A DNA stretch of 38,581 nucleotides. Source: CAZDXJ01 sp964509475. GTDB lineage: Bacteria; Pseudomonadota; Gammaproteobacteria; Methylococcales; Methylomonadaceae. The stretch spans positions 1 through 38,581 of the forward strand of contig CAZDXJ010000016.1 in the NCBI GenBank assembly GCA_964509475.1, given 5' to 3'. The position numbers and the translations under genes were made by a program. Positions 1 to 8,029 of this stretch are shown here, in pieces. The notes under the pieces are model-generated. The model was not told the DNA's origin and did no database searches. It saw nothing but the letters and a program-made list of their open reading frames with translations. The stretch's first letter is position 1. The number at the start of each line of letters is the position of its first letter.

Positions 1-55
1 AACCGCCGACCTCAACACTGCCAGTGTTGCGCTCTCCCAATTGAGCTATGGCCCC
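1..55 (-). tRNA. tRNA-Ala (anticodon GGC), 3' part cut off by the window edge
   Basis: Read on the minus strand, this stretch begins GGGGCCATAGCTC, followed by a D-loop, an anticodon stem CAACA/TGTTG around the loop CTGGCAG, then the variable loop and the start of the T arm. The anticodon is GGC, which reads GCC alanine codons. The acceptor 3' strand and most of the T arm lie beyond the window start. It is co-oriented with gltX, about 70 nt beyond the gltX stop codon. Confidence 0.9.
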
Positions 56-122
56 GTCAGTTGAGTTCTCATATTATACAGCTATTTTCAGAATTGTCTA
101 TTATTTATTTAGCTCTCAGGTA

Positions 123-1520
123 TTATTTTTTTATATAGTCAATGGCCCGCTGCAACCGCCGCAGGGTTTTTTCCCGTCCAATCAGAAACAATGTCACATC
201 GATGGATGGTGAAAAAGAAACACCGGTTACCGCGACTCTTAATGGCTGGGCCACCTTGCCCAGTTTAACATCCATTTGCTGTGCGGTTTGCAGAACAATC
301 TGATGCAATACCTCACCATTCCACTCATTTTGTCTGGAAAAATCCTCCAATAACTTTTGCAAGACTTGCTCACTACCGGCTTTAAAATTCTTTTTCGCCG
401 CTTTTTCATCGTAGGATTCAAAATCCTTATAAAAATAAACACTGGCTTGCGCCATTTCCACCAGGGTCTTACACCGTTCCCGTTGAATTTGCACAATTTC
501 AACCAGATCGGGGCCTGCACTTGGATCGATGCCCAAATTCCCCATATGCCAACTCAGATGATGGGCAATATGAGCTGGATCACTGTGCATGATATAATGA
601 TGGTTGAGCCATAACAATTTTTCACTGTTAAAGGTTGACGCTGAAACATTGACATCTTCTATATCAAAATACTCAATCATTTCATCGACAGAAAAGATTT
701 CCCGATCACCATAAGACCAGCCCAGACGAACCAGATAATTCAACAGCGCCTCGGGCAAATAACCTTCGTCGCGATACTGCATGACACTGACCGCACCATG
801 CCTTTTTGACAATCTTGACCCATCCGGGCCCAATATCATCGGCACATGCGCATATTTCGGCGGCTCAACACCTAATGCTTTTAGAATATTAATCTGACGC
901 GGGGTATTGTTAATATGATCATCACCGCGTATCACATAGTTAATACCCATATCCATATCATCGACCAAGACGGTAAGATTATAGGTCGGTGTGCCATCGG
1001 ATCGGGCAATAATCAGATCATCCAGTTCCTGGTTGCTGATCGTAATCCGGCCTTTGACCAAATCATCGATCACGACCTCGCCTTGATCCGGATTGCGAAA
1101 CCGGATAACCGGTTCAACATCGTCCCGAATATTTGTATTGTCGCGGCAGCGCCCGTTATAGCGCGGTTTTTCCTTACGCTCCATCTGATCGGCACGCAGA
1201 CGTTCCAGCTCCTCCCGGGTACAGAAACAATAATAGGCATCGCCCTGATCCAGCAGCTGCCGGATAATCTGCTCATACCGGTCAAAGCGATGGGTTTGAT
1301 AAAAAGGACCTTCATCATATTCCAGACCCAGCCAGGCCATACCTTCCAAAATAGCATTAATGGAATCCTGGCTTGAGCGTTCAAGATCGGTATCTTCGAT
1401 TCTGAGAACAAAGCGGCCGCCATGTTTTCTGGCATACAACCAGGAAAACAGCGCCGTTCTGGCACCACCGACATGCAGATAGCCGGTGGGACTGGGTGCA
1501 AAACGTGTTTTTATTGTCAT
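123..1520 (-). CDS. gltX: Glutamyl-tRNA synthetase
   Basis: This class I aminoacyl-tRNA synthetase charges tRNA-Glu with glutamate in the cytoplasm. The 465-residue length matches bacterial GluRS (about 470). The HIGH-type signature is at the N terminus (PSPTGYLHVGG, about residues 9-19) and the KMSKS-type signature is LSKRHG, about residue 240. A CFC pair with a downstream Cys (NGRCRD) resembles the zinc-binding insert of the E. coli enzyme, with Asp where E. coli has His. The C-terminal half is the helical anticodon-binding domain. The ATG lies 3 nt after the stop of the upstream Sel1-repeat gene, so the two are probably cotranscribed. The frame is intact and identification is secure. Confidence 0.97.
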   Translation of the reverse strand: MTIKTRFAPSPTGYLHVGGARTALFSWLYARKHGGRFVLRIEDTDLERSSQDSINAILEGMAWLGLEYDEGPFYQTHRFDRYEQIIRQLLDQGDAYYCFCTREELERLRADQMERKEKPRYNGRCRDNTNIRDDVEPVIRFRNPDQGEVVIDDLVKGRITISNQELDDLIIARSDGTPTYNLTVLVDDMDMGINYVIRGDDHINNTPRQINILKALGVEPPKYAHVPMILGPDGSRLSKRHGAVSVMQYRDEGYLPEALLNYLVRLGWSYGDREIFSVDEMIEYFDIEDVNVSASTFNSEKLLWLNHHYIMHSDPAHIAHHLSWHMGNLGIDPSAGPDLVEIVQIQRERCKTLVEMAQASVYFYKDFESYDEKAAKKNFKAGSEQVLQKLLEDFSRQNEWNGEVLHQIVLQTAQQMDVKLGKVAQPLRVAVTGVSFSPSIDVTLFLIGREKTLRRLQRAIDYIKK

Positions 1521-1523
1521 AAA

Positions 1524-2027
1524 TTATTGTGTATTCAGGATTTTCAATGAATATTCAACCGGCACATCTTTTGATGCCGTCAGGCGGGAACGCGCATAGG
1601 GCCCCAAAACCGCCGCCGCCATTTCGTTACCATGGGCACTGGCCTTCTGATAATATTGCGTCGCTTTGCTTTCATCCTGCCGCACCCCCATTCCCCGATC
1701 ATATAAAGCGGCCACAAAGACTTCGGCATCAGCATAACCTTGATTCGCGGCTTTTAACAGCCACCGGGCGGCAAGTGTTTCATCTTTTTGCACCCCTTTC
1801 AACAAATAATTTATCGCCTTTAATTTTTGCCTGGTCTTGAAACGGGCATTGGCTTTCAGTTGAAAATTTTCACCCAAAAAATGAATGGCTCCATATTTGG
1901 CCTGCGCCAGGGCATCGCCCTGTTCCGCCGCGTGTTTTATTTGTTCGAAAGTAATCGGATCAGCGGCATAAGCTGCCCCATTGATCAGCATAAGAACCAG
2001 TATAAACGGCAATTTCTTCAATATCAT
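1524..2027 (-). CDS. Secreted Sel1-repeat (TPR-like) protein
   Basis: A 167-residue protein with a signal peptide of about 21 residues (hydrophobic core FILVLMLING, cleavage after AYA-A). The mature part has Sel1-like helical repeats; the clearest is AARWLLKAANQGYADAEVFVAALYDRG followed by YYQKASAHGNEMAAAVLG in residues about 90-145. Sel1 repeats form scaffolds for protein-protein contacts, usually periplasmic in Gram-negatives. No catalytic motif is visible and the partner is unknown. The start codon has a strong purine-rich ribosome site (GGGGGAAG). The gene ends 3 nt before gltX and probably shares its transcript, a pairing I cannot explain functionally. Confidence 0.85.
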   Translation of the reverse strand: MILKKLPFILVLMLINGAAYAADPITFEQIKHAAEQGDALAQAKYGAIHFLGENFQLKANARFKTRQKLKAINYLLKGVQKDETLAARWLLKAANQGYADAEVFVAALYDRGMGVRQDESKATQYYQKASAHGNEMAAAVLGPYARSRLTASKDVPVEYSLKILNTQ

Positions 2028-2046
2028 GATCTTCCCCCAATAAATT

Positions 2047-2068
2047 ATTGTAGAATTACCGGGTAATT
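2047..2068 (-). promoter_or_regulatory. Possible -10 element and palindromic operator upstream of the Sel1-gltX transcript
   Basis: On the minus strand a TACAAT hexamer (2047-2052) lies about 20 nt before the Sel1 start codon. Immediately upstream is a perfect 7+1+7 palindrome, AATTACC-G-GGTAATT (2054-2068). This is where a repressor or activator could act. No convincing -35 box is present, so the promoter call is weak; the palindrome itself is seen directly. Confidence 0.35.
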
Positions 2069-2187
2069 ATTTCATGCCGGTAAGAGAAAGTTAAATTGAA
2101 TCTTATAAAAAAATTTATTTGTGATAAAATTCAAATGGGTTAGCGGCAGTTTGTTGTATCAGTCTAGGATAACCAAAGGAAAGAAAC

Positions 2188-3381
2188 ATGAAAAAATCAA
2201 TCAAAATAAGTGCAGCAGTTGCAGGGGCGGGCTTAATACTCTCGGGTTGCGCGACAACAATTAACAGCAGTTTTGATTCATTCAGAGCCCAGAGCCTTGA
2301 CAACAGAATCAAAGCGGGTTATTTAAAACAAAAAACAAACAATTTGTTAGTCATTGTCGATACATCTTCGTCAATGGCAGAGGCTTATGACGGCCAAGGC
2401 TTCTCCGGTTCAGAAGCCGCCAAATTCTCAGTCGAAAAAGAATTATTGAACCGAATGAATCAAACCATACCGAATATCGCCTTGAAAAGCGGTATTCGTT
2501 CATTTGGATCGGGCAGTTGTTCTTCGTGGACCTCCACAAATCTCAACCGTGATTTAAGCCGTCATACAAAATCATCTTTCGCCTCATCCTTGAATACCGT
2601 AAACTGTACCGGCGGCGGGTCGCCCATGCATGCAGCACTTGAGGCTGCAAGTGGTGATCTGGCCTCTGCGTCAGGACAGACGGCTGTACTTATTTTAAGC
2701 GATGGCTATCAAATGGATCGCTCTCCCATTATGGCCGCAAAAGCCCTGGAAGCCCAATATGGCAATAACTTATGTATTTACGGTGTTTGGGTTGGCCAAC
2801 AAAAAGAACAATCCGGTCGTTATCTGCTGCAACAGCTTTCTGATGTTTCTGGTTGCGGGTTCGTAACTGCAGCTGCGGACATTGCATCACCCTCAGGTAT
2901 GGCTAATTTTGTCGAACGTGTTCTGATGAAACCGGCAACACCTCCTGTCAAAAGAGCGTTGGATACAGATGGTGATGGTGTTGTTGATTCAAGAGATAAA
3001 TGTCCGGATACGCCAAGAGGCGCCATTGTCGATCACAGTGGATGCTGGGCATTTCACGGTGTCTTTTTTGACTTTAACAAGGCAACTATAAAAGACAGAT
3101 ACAGCAGTATGCTGAAAAACGTGGTCAAGGTCATGAATCTTAATCCGGATTTGACCATCCGCGTTGAAGGACACACAGATAACATCGGTTCTGCCGCATA
3201 CAACCAGAAGCTGTCTGAACGTAGAGCGCAAGCCGTAAAAAAACGTTTGGTTGAAATGGGCATAGCGCCCTCCCGTATGACAACCAAAGGTTTCGGCTTC
3301 TCCGAACCTGTCGCATCCAATGCAACCGAGGCAGGACGCGCGGAAAACCGGCGTGTTTATTTCTCAAGAACTGATCGTTAA
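2188..3381 (+). CDS. Outer-membrane lipoprotein with von Willebrand A and OmpA peptidoglycan-binding domains
   Basis: A 397-residue protein with a lipoprotein signal (lipobox LSGC, Cys about residue 21). Residues about 50-250 form a vWA domain with a MIDAS metal site (DTSSS near residue 58, later GGGSPMH and LSDG), a fold used for metal-dependent protein binding. It is followed by a thrombospondin type 3-like calcium motif (DTDGDGVVDSRDKCPDTP, about 260-277). A C-terminal OmpA domain (about 285-390; VEGHTDN, LSERRA, GFG, AENRRV) binds peptidoglycan. The protein is therefore predicted to be anchored in the outer membrane and attached to the wall while presenting a vWA domain in the periplasm. 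The start has a good ribosome site (AAAGGAAAG), and a strong terminator follows, indicating a single-gene unit. The partner is unknown. Confidence 0.93.
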   Translation: MKKSIKISAAVAGAGLILSGCATTINSSFDSFRAQSLDNRIKAGYLKQKTNNLLVIVDTSSSMAEAYDGQGFSGSEAAKFSVEKELLNRMNQTIPNIALKSGIRSFGSGSCSSWTSTNLNRDLSRHTKSSFASSLNTVNCTGGGSPMHAALEAASGDLASASGQTAVLILSDGYQMDRSPIMAAKALEAQYGNNLCIYGVWVGQQKEQSGRYLLQQLSDVSGCGFVTAAADIASPSGMANFVERVLMKPATPPVKRALDTDGDGVVDSRDKCPDTPRGAIVDHSGCWAFHGVFFDFNKATIKDRYSSMLKNVVKVMNLNPDLTIRVEGHTDNIGSAAYNQKLSERRAQAVKKRLVEMGIAPSRMTTKGFGFSEPVASNATEAGRAENRRVYFSRTDR

Positions 3382-3403
3382 TTTAAAACCCTGACCATCA
3401 AAT

Positions 3404-3434
3404 AAAAAGGGGAGGCTACCGGCCTCCCTTTTTT
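3404..3434 (+). terminator. Rho-independent terminator after the vWA-OmpA gene
   Basis: A GC-rich hairpin (GGGGAGGC stem, short TACCG loop, GCCTCCC return) is followed directly by six T residues and flanked by A on the 5' side. It lies about 23 nt after the stop codon at 3381. It may be partly bidirectional because of the A/T flanks. Confidence 0.9.
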
Positions 3435-3562
3435 GTTTCACTTTTGAGCTGGACTCAAAATTCAAAAATTCTTCCGGTACATACCGGAAGCATAATCAGG
3501 ATTCACAAAATGGACGGCCATAATAAATACAGGTAGAATCATCAGGACACTCGATTTGACTC

Positions 3563-3997
3563 ATGAAATTCATAATGAAAATGACCAAAATAATTTCAAC
3601 ATTATTATTCAGCGCTTTTTTTGTTTTGTCCCTGAATAATTGCTCGGATGAAAAAACACCTGAAACAACCCAGAACATATTTGATCACAGTCACGACGCC
3701 ACAGTAACTGATTTGGTAAAACACAAATTCGAGCATGAATTTGCCGAACAGTGTATTGAACGGGAAACCCGAAATTCCAATAACAAAGCAAACGACAGAA
3801 AACGCTTCGAGAAACCTTGTCTTTGCATTGCAACTTACATGATGAAAGATTTAACCGCAGTGGAAGCGGAGAAATTCTTGCAGGAACAAAAAGACACCCA
3901 GTCATTGAGAATACGATTTGAAAACGCTGCATACCACTGTTTGCAGGAAAAAAACAAAAAAGCCAATAAATCCCCTGTTGTATTTAAACTCCGCTAG
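3563..3997 (+). CDS. Small lipoprotein of unknown function with paired cysteines
   Basis: A 144-residue product starting MKFIMKMTK (an internal Met at residue 4 or 6 is also possible) with a hydrophobic segment and a lipobox-like LNNC ending near residue 27, so it is probably a lipoprotein. The mature part is rich in charged residues and has a Cys pattern CIER..KPCLCIA..YHCL (four cysteines between residues about 68 and 117), which could form disulfides in the periplasm. I do not recognise the family. It follows the terminator of the vWA-OmpA gene by about 130 nt and probably has its own promoter. Confidence 0.7.
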   Translation: MKFIMKMTKIISTLLFSAFFVLSLNNCSDEKTPETTQNIFDHSHDATVTDLVKHKFEHEFAEQCIERETRNSNNKANDRKRFEKPCLCIATYMMKDLTAVEAEKFLQEQKDTQSLRIRFENAAYHCLQEKNKKANKSPVVFKLR

Positions 3998-4017
3998 TCA
4001 ACAAAATTGGCAGGAAC

Positions 4018-4069
4018 CCTGTAAAGCCCGTACAAATTTAAAACAACGCGTGCCTGGTGGCTTTACAGG
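4018..4069. repeat. 11-bp perfect inverted repeat with a 30-nt loop
   Basis: CCTGTAAAGCC at 4018-4028 and GGCTTTACAGG at 4059-4069 are exact reverse complements, just after the small lipoprotein gene. There is no T-run, so it is not a standard terminator. It could be a transcript-end stem-loop or the edge of a small lost element, since a gene fragment follows at 4100. Confidence 0.6.
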
Positions 4070-4099
4070 CCTCGCTCGCTGGTTATCGCTGTTTTTTTC

Positions 4100-4267
4100 A
4101 TGGGAGGCAGAAGTTACGCATTGACAAATAAAACAGGAATCGTTGGTCTTGATCGGACCCATCATGGCAAGCGCGTTGCTTATATGGCAGCGGAATGCGG
4201 CAAAACGCCGAACTGGACAACACAGCATATTGATGATTTATTCCTCGCCGCTATTTTCCATGGCTGA
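4100..4267 (+). pseudogene. N-terminal fragment of an HD-domain phosphohydrolase
   Basis: An unlisted 55-codon frame reads MGGRSYALTNKTGIVGLD, then RTHHGKRVAYMAAECG, then IDDLFLAAIFHG and a stop. From memory, this resembles the start of the catalytic region in a family of HD/HD-GYP phosphohydrolases, where the pattern vDxxHHGKRVAYMA..C is followed by W..e.iDDLf.AglLHD. Here the expected His-Asp pair at the end is replaced by His-Gly-stop, so the metal site is lost and the rest of the enzyme is absent. There is no good ribosome site. I read it as a decayed remnant; a short functional peptide is possible but unlikely. Confidence 0.6.
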
Positions 4268-4277
4268 AGAATAAAAC

Positions 4278-4311
4278 TTGAAAGATATATTAGTAAATAC
4301 TAAAATACTAA
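4278..4311 (+). promoter_or_regulatory. Sigma70-type promoter with overlapping TTAGTA/TACTAA half-sites, upstream of the exporter operon
   Basis: TTGAAA (4278-4283), 17-nt spacer, TAAAAT (4301-4306), about 48 nt before the exporter start codon. Overlapping it is an inverted repeat TTAGTA-AA-TACTAA (4290-4303) followed by a further TACTAA (4306-4311), giving three half-sites at 8-bp steps across the -10 region. This arrangement suggests repression by an unlinked regulator; no regulator gene is adjacent. Confidence 0.55.
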
Positions 4312-4353
4312 ATATGACAAGTTGCTTTTCTGCTTAATAATCAGGAGTCCGGT

Positions 4354-7032
4354 ATGAATCAGTCCGATCATCATTCAACGGCCAGCAATGCGATAGTGCT
4401 TTTCTCAATCAACCACCCGAAACTTGTCACCGGAGCAATGGCTCTGATGACGATGATACTGATAACACTGGCGGCGATACCCAATTTCTGGCCGCAGCAA
4501 TTCGCTTTTTTGCCGGCGATACAAGTCGATACCGATCCGGAAAACATGCTTGCCAGTGATGAGCCGGCCCGTGTCTTTCACAAGCGGATGAAAAAGGAAT
4601 TTTCACTCAGCGATATCGTAGTCATTGGCATTACTGACGAATCCCATCCGGATGGTGTATTCAATCCGGTAGCATTGAGCCACATTTACCAGCTCACTCA
4701 ATACGCACGCAGCCTGAATTGGCCCGATCCGGATCAGGCCGGCAAAAGGGCCGGCGTTGTCGAAATCGATCTGCTGGCGCCTTCTACCGTAGACAATATC
4801 GAACAAGGCGGTCCCGGCGAAGTCAATTTCAGTTGGCTCATGCCCAAACCGCCAACTACCCGGGAACAAGCCCTGCAAGTCCGGCAACGCGCCCGGAATA
4901 TTCCATTCCTGAACGGCACCCTGCTCAGTGAAGATGGCAAGGCCATTGCCTTATACCTGCCCTTGACCGATAAACACCTAAGCTATACCATCCGGGAAAA
5001 ACTGCTGGCCAAAATTGACGAATTGGGCGCAACGGAAGAAAAATACTACATTACCGGCCTGCCGGTAGCCGAAGACACCTTTGGCGTGGAAATGTTTTAT
5101 CAAATGGCTGTCTCTGCCCCGCTGGCCATGTTGGTGATTTTTCTGTTGTTGTGGTGGTTTTTCAAAAAACTGATCTTCATCGTCTCACCCATGATCGTTG
5201 CCATTGTCTGTGCCTTATCGACGATGGCCTTATTGATTATTACCGGTCATACCATTCATATCATGAGCTCGATGATTCCGATTTTCATCATGCCCATTGC
5301 CGTTCTGGATGCCATTCACATCTTGTCCGATTTTTTTGATCGCTATGGAAAAATCGGCGACCGGCGTGAAACCATCCAACAGGTCATGCAGGAATTGTTT
5401 GCACCGATGCTCTATACCTCACTGACCACGGTGGCCGGTTTCGCATCGCTGGCCATGACCCCGATTCCGCCGGTGCAAGTCTTTGGCCTGTTCATTGCCA
5501 TCGGTGTATTGCTGGCCTGGTTCTGGACCATCACCTTTATCCCGGCATTCATCATGTTTATTTCCGAAGAAAAACTCAACAGTTTTTGCACAGCCGCCCA
5601 TAGCCATACCGAAACAAGCTGGATGAGCTGCCTTTTGGAAAAAACCGGAACCTTTAGCCTGCATCATGCCCGAACGATTATGCTGACAACCCTGCTTGTT
5701 GGCGGTACCGCCGTTTATGGTATCAGCAAAATTCACGTCAACGACAATCCAATCAAGTGGTTCAATGCCTCACATCCAATTCGCATTGCCGACAAGGTTC
5801 TAAACCAGCATTTCGCCGGAACTTACATGGCTTATCTCGTGCTGGATGCCGGTAAAAATTCTGCCGGTGACTTTAAAACCGGACTTTTGCAACGTCTGCA
5901 AAACAAGCAAAAACAGTTGCGCGATCAGGGCTTACCGGATGTGGACTTGATTTTCAAGACATTAGCTGTCGCTATCCAGACCCATACCGGGGATCGGTCA
6001 ACACTGGATGAAAAACTGGCGCGTTTGATCGAGGAAGGCCTGGACAATGCCGCCGGTGCAGTATTCGATACCTGGGACGAAGCCCAGTTGTTTCTGGATA
6101 GTGAACGGCAACGGCGTGAAATTTTCAAACAACCCGAAGCCCTGCATTATCTGAGTGATCTGCAAAATTATATCAACCGGCTTGACGTTGTGGGCAAATC
6201 CAATGCCTTGACCGATGTGATTAAAACAGTGCATCGTGAATTACTGCAAGGAAAAAGCGAAGCCTTCCGCATTCCAGACAACAGCCGTGCCGTCGCCCAA
6301 ACCTTGATGACCTATCAAAACAGTCACCGCCCCCATGACTTGTGGCATTTCGTTACGCCGGATTATCGCAAAACCAGCATCTGGATTCAGTTAAAAAGTG
6401 GTGATAACCGGGATATGGAATCGGTTGAAAAAGCGGTACAGAATTATATCCATGACAATCCACCACCTTTCAATATCAAAACCGGCTGGTTCGGTCTGAC
6501 CCATATCAACGTACTCTGGCAGGAAAAAATGGTAACCGGTATGCTGGAAGCCTTCAGCGGCAGTTATCTGGTTGTATTGATCATGATGATTATCCTGTTC
6601 CGTTCGTTCCTCTGGGGTATTTTATCGATGATTCCCTTGACCGTCACGGTTGCTTTAATCTATGGCATCATTGGCCTGATCGGCAAGGATTACGATATGC
6701 CGGTTGCGGTACTCAGTTCATTAAGCATTGGCCTGGCGGTGGATTATGCCATTCATTTCATTTCCCGCGCCCGCCAATATACACAAAATGCAGGCGCCTG
6801 GAAACAAGCGCTCATTCCTGTGTTCCAGGAGCCTGCCCGCGCCATCACCCGCAATGCGATTGTCGTTGGCGTCGGCTTTTTACCGCTGTTGGCCGCGCCA
6901 CTGGTTCCTTACCAGACGGTCGGTATTTTTATCGCGGCGATTTTATTCCTGGCCGGTTTCAGTTCATTACTGATTTTGCCGGCAATGATCACTTTGCTCG
7001 ACAAATACCTGTTCAAAAACCCTGTTTCATAA
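4354..7032 (+). CDS. RND-superfamily (MMPL/SSD type) exporter, inner membrane
   Basis: An 892-residue protein with the two-fold RND plan: TM1 near residues 25-45, a large periplasmic loop (about 50-245), a TM bundle (about 250-410, including an SSD-like block with ..PIAVLDAIHIL), a second N-terminal TM near 440-460, a second periplasmic loop (about 470-720), and a final TM bundle (about 725-885) with GLAVDYAIHF. Buried Asp residues in these last motifs suit proton coupling. This family (COG1033-like) moves lipids, sterols or hopanoid-like compounds rather than typical drugs. It is first in an operon with a LolA-like periplasmic protein (16 nt downstream) and an outer-membrane protein, suggesting a lipid or hydrophobic substrate passed to the outer membrane. 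The substrate is not evident. Confidence 0.9.
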   Translation: MNQSDHHSTASNAIVLFSINHPKLVTGAMALMTMILITLAAIPNFWPQQFAFLPAIQVDTDPENMLASDEPARVFHKRMKKEFSLSDIVVIGITDESHPDGVFNPVALSHIYQLTQYARSLNWPDPDQAGKRAGVVEIDLLAPSTVDNIEQGGPGEVNFSWLMPKPPTTREQALQVRQRARNIPFLNGTLLSEDGKAIALYLPLTDKHLSYTIREKLLAKIDELGATEEKYYITGLPVAEDTFGVEMFYQMAVSAPLAMLVIFLLLWWFFKKLIFIVSPMIVAIVCALSTMALLIITGHTIHIMSSMIPIFIMPIAVLDAIHILSDFFDRYGKIGDRRETIQQVMQELFAPMLYTSLTTVAGFASLAMTPIPPVQVFGLFIAIGVLLAWFWTITFIPAFIMFISEEKLNSFCTAAHSHTETSWMSCLLEKTGTFSLHHARTIMLTTLLVGGTAVYGISKIHVNDNPIKWFNASHPIRIADKVLNQHFAGTYMAYLVLDAGKNSAGDFKTGLLQRLQNKQKQLRDQGLPDVDLIFKTLAVAIQTHTGDRSTLDEKLARLIEEGLDNAAGAVFDTWDEAQLFLDSERQRREIFKQPEALHYLSDLQNYINRLDVVGKSNALTDVIKTVHRELLQGKSEAFRIPDNSRAVAQTLMTYQNSHRPHDLWHFVTPDYRKTSIWIQLKSGDNRDMESVEKAVQNYIHDNPPPFNIKTGWFGLTHINVLWQEKMVTGMLEAFSGSYLVVLIMMIILFRSFLWGILSMIPLTVTVALIYGIIGLIGKDYDMPVAVLSSLSIGLAVDYAIHFISRARQYTQNAGAWKQALIPVFQEPARAITRNAIVVGVGFLPLLAAPLVPYQTVGIFIAAILFLAGFSSLLILPAMITLLDKYLFKNPVS

Positions 7033-7048
7033 AACGAGGACTCTTGCC

Positions 7049-7858
7049 ATGTTTCACAAACCATTTATCGCACTTTTATTGATGCTGTTCAGTGTCATAA
7101 GCCATGCGGAACCGGATATTGATGCGATCATCAATAAGGCCAACCTGATGAGTTATTATCTGGGTCAGGATGGCCGTGCCAGGGTCAAAATGACCCTTAG
7201 CGATGCCCAAAACCGGCAGCGTCATCGTGAATTTACGATATTGCGCAAGGATATACCCCAATCCGATGATTTGGCTGACCAAGCCTATCTGGGGGATCAA
7301 CGGTTCTATGTTTATTTTCACCGCCCGGCCGATGTCAACAAAATGGTGTTTATGGTCTGGAAACACATCGACAAGGACGATGATCGCTGGCTTTACCTGC
7401 CGGCGCTGGATTTGGTCAAACGCATTGCCGCAACCGACAAACGCACCAGCTTTGCCGGCTCGGATTTTTTGTATGAAGACGTTTCCGGGCGCAACCTGAA
7501 CGAAGATCGGCATGAACTGATCGGCAGCGATGAAAATTATTACATTATCAAAAATACTCCGTTAACGCCGGATAGTGTCGAATTTTCTTATTACATCATG
7601 TACATTCACAAAACCAGCTTTTTACCGATACAAACGGAATTTTTTGACAAAAACGGGGAAAAATACAAAATTTATACGGCGTTAAAGGTTGAAACCATTC
7701 AAAACTTTCCAACCATTACCCGGTCGGAAGCAAAAAACCTGAAAACGGGTACCCGCACGGTAATGGAATACAGCCAGGTAAGCTATAACATCGGCCTGCC
7801 TGAAGATATCTTCAGAGAACGTTATCTGCGCAAGGCACCACGCAAATATTTACGATAA
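7049..7858 (+). CDS. LolA-like outer-membrane lipoprotein-sorting family protein
   Basis: A 269-residue protein with a signal peptide (MFHKPFIALLLMLFSVISHA, cleavage before EPD). The mature part, with motifs such as RVKMTL, KMVFMVWKH, DDRWLYLPALDLVKRIAATDKRTSFAGSDFLYEDVSGR and a C-terminal ..TRTVMEYSQVSYN, matches the LolA_like group of periplasmic beta-cup proteins (COG2834-like), which carry hydrophobic molecules. These proteins are commonly encoded beside COG1033 RND exporters, as here. The gene starts 16 nt after the exporter stop with an AACGAGGA ribosome site. It probably shuttles the exported lipid to the outer membrane; this role is inferred from family and context. Confidence 0.88.
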   Translation: MFHKPFIALLLMLFSVISHAEPDIDAIINKANLMSYYLGQDGRARVKMTLSDAQNRQRHREFTILRKDIPQSDDLADQAYLGDQRFYVYFHRPADVNKMVFMVWKHIDKDDDRWLYLPALDLVKRIAATDKRTSFAGSDFLYEDVSGRNLNEDRHELIGSDENYYIIKNTPLTPDSVEFSYYIMYIHKTSFLPIQTEFFDKNGEKYKIYTALKVETIQNFPTITRSEAKNLKTGTRTVMEYSQVSYNIGLPEDIFRERYLRKAPRKYLR

Positions 7859-8029
7859 CCCAGCCTTGTCATTGTACTGTCAGACGGTATGGCTTATTGA
7901 TAGTCTGGATTAAAAAATCATACGGTTTTTCTATGTTGTAGAGCTATAAACAGCCTATGCAGTATTTATCAAAAGCGGGGTTAATCCTGTTCAACCTTGT
8001 ACAGCATCCATTTTTCATTGTCAAACCAG

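Noticed and set aside
3918..4124. 68-codon frame after the small lipoprotein
   Set aside because: It overlaps the lipoprotein gene out of frame, has no ribosome site and no recognisable composition; treated as a shadow.
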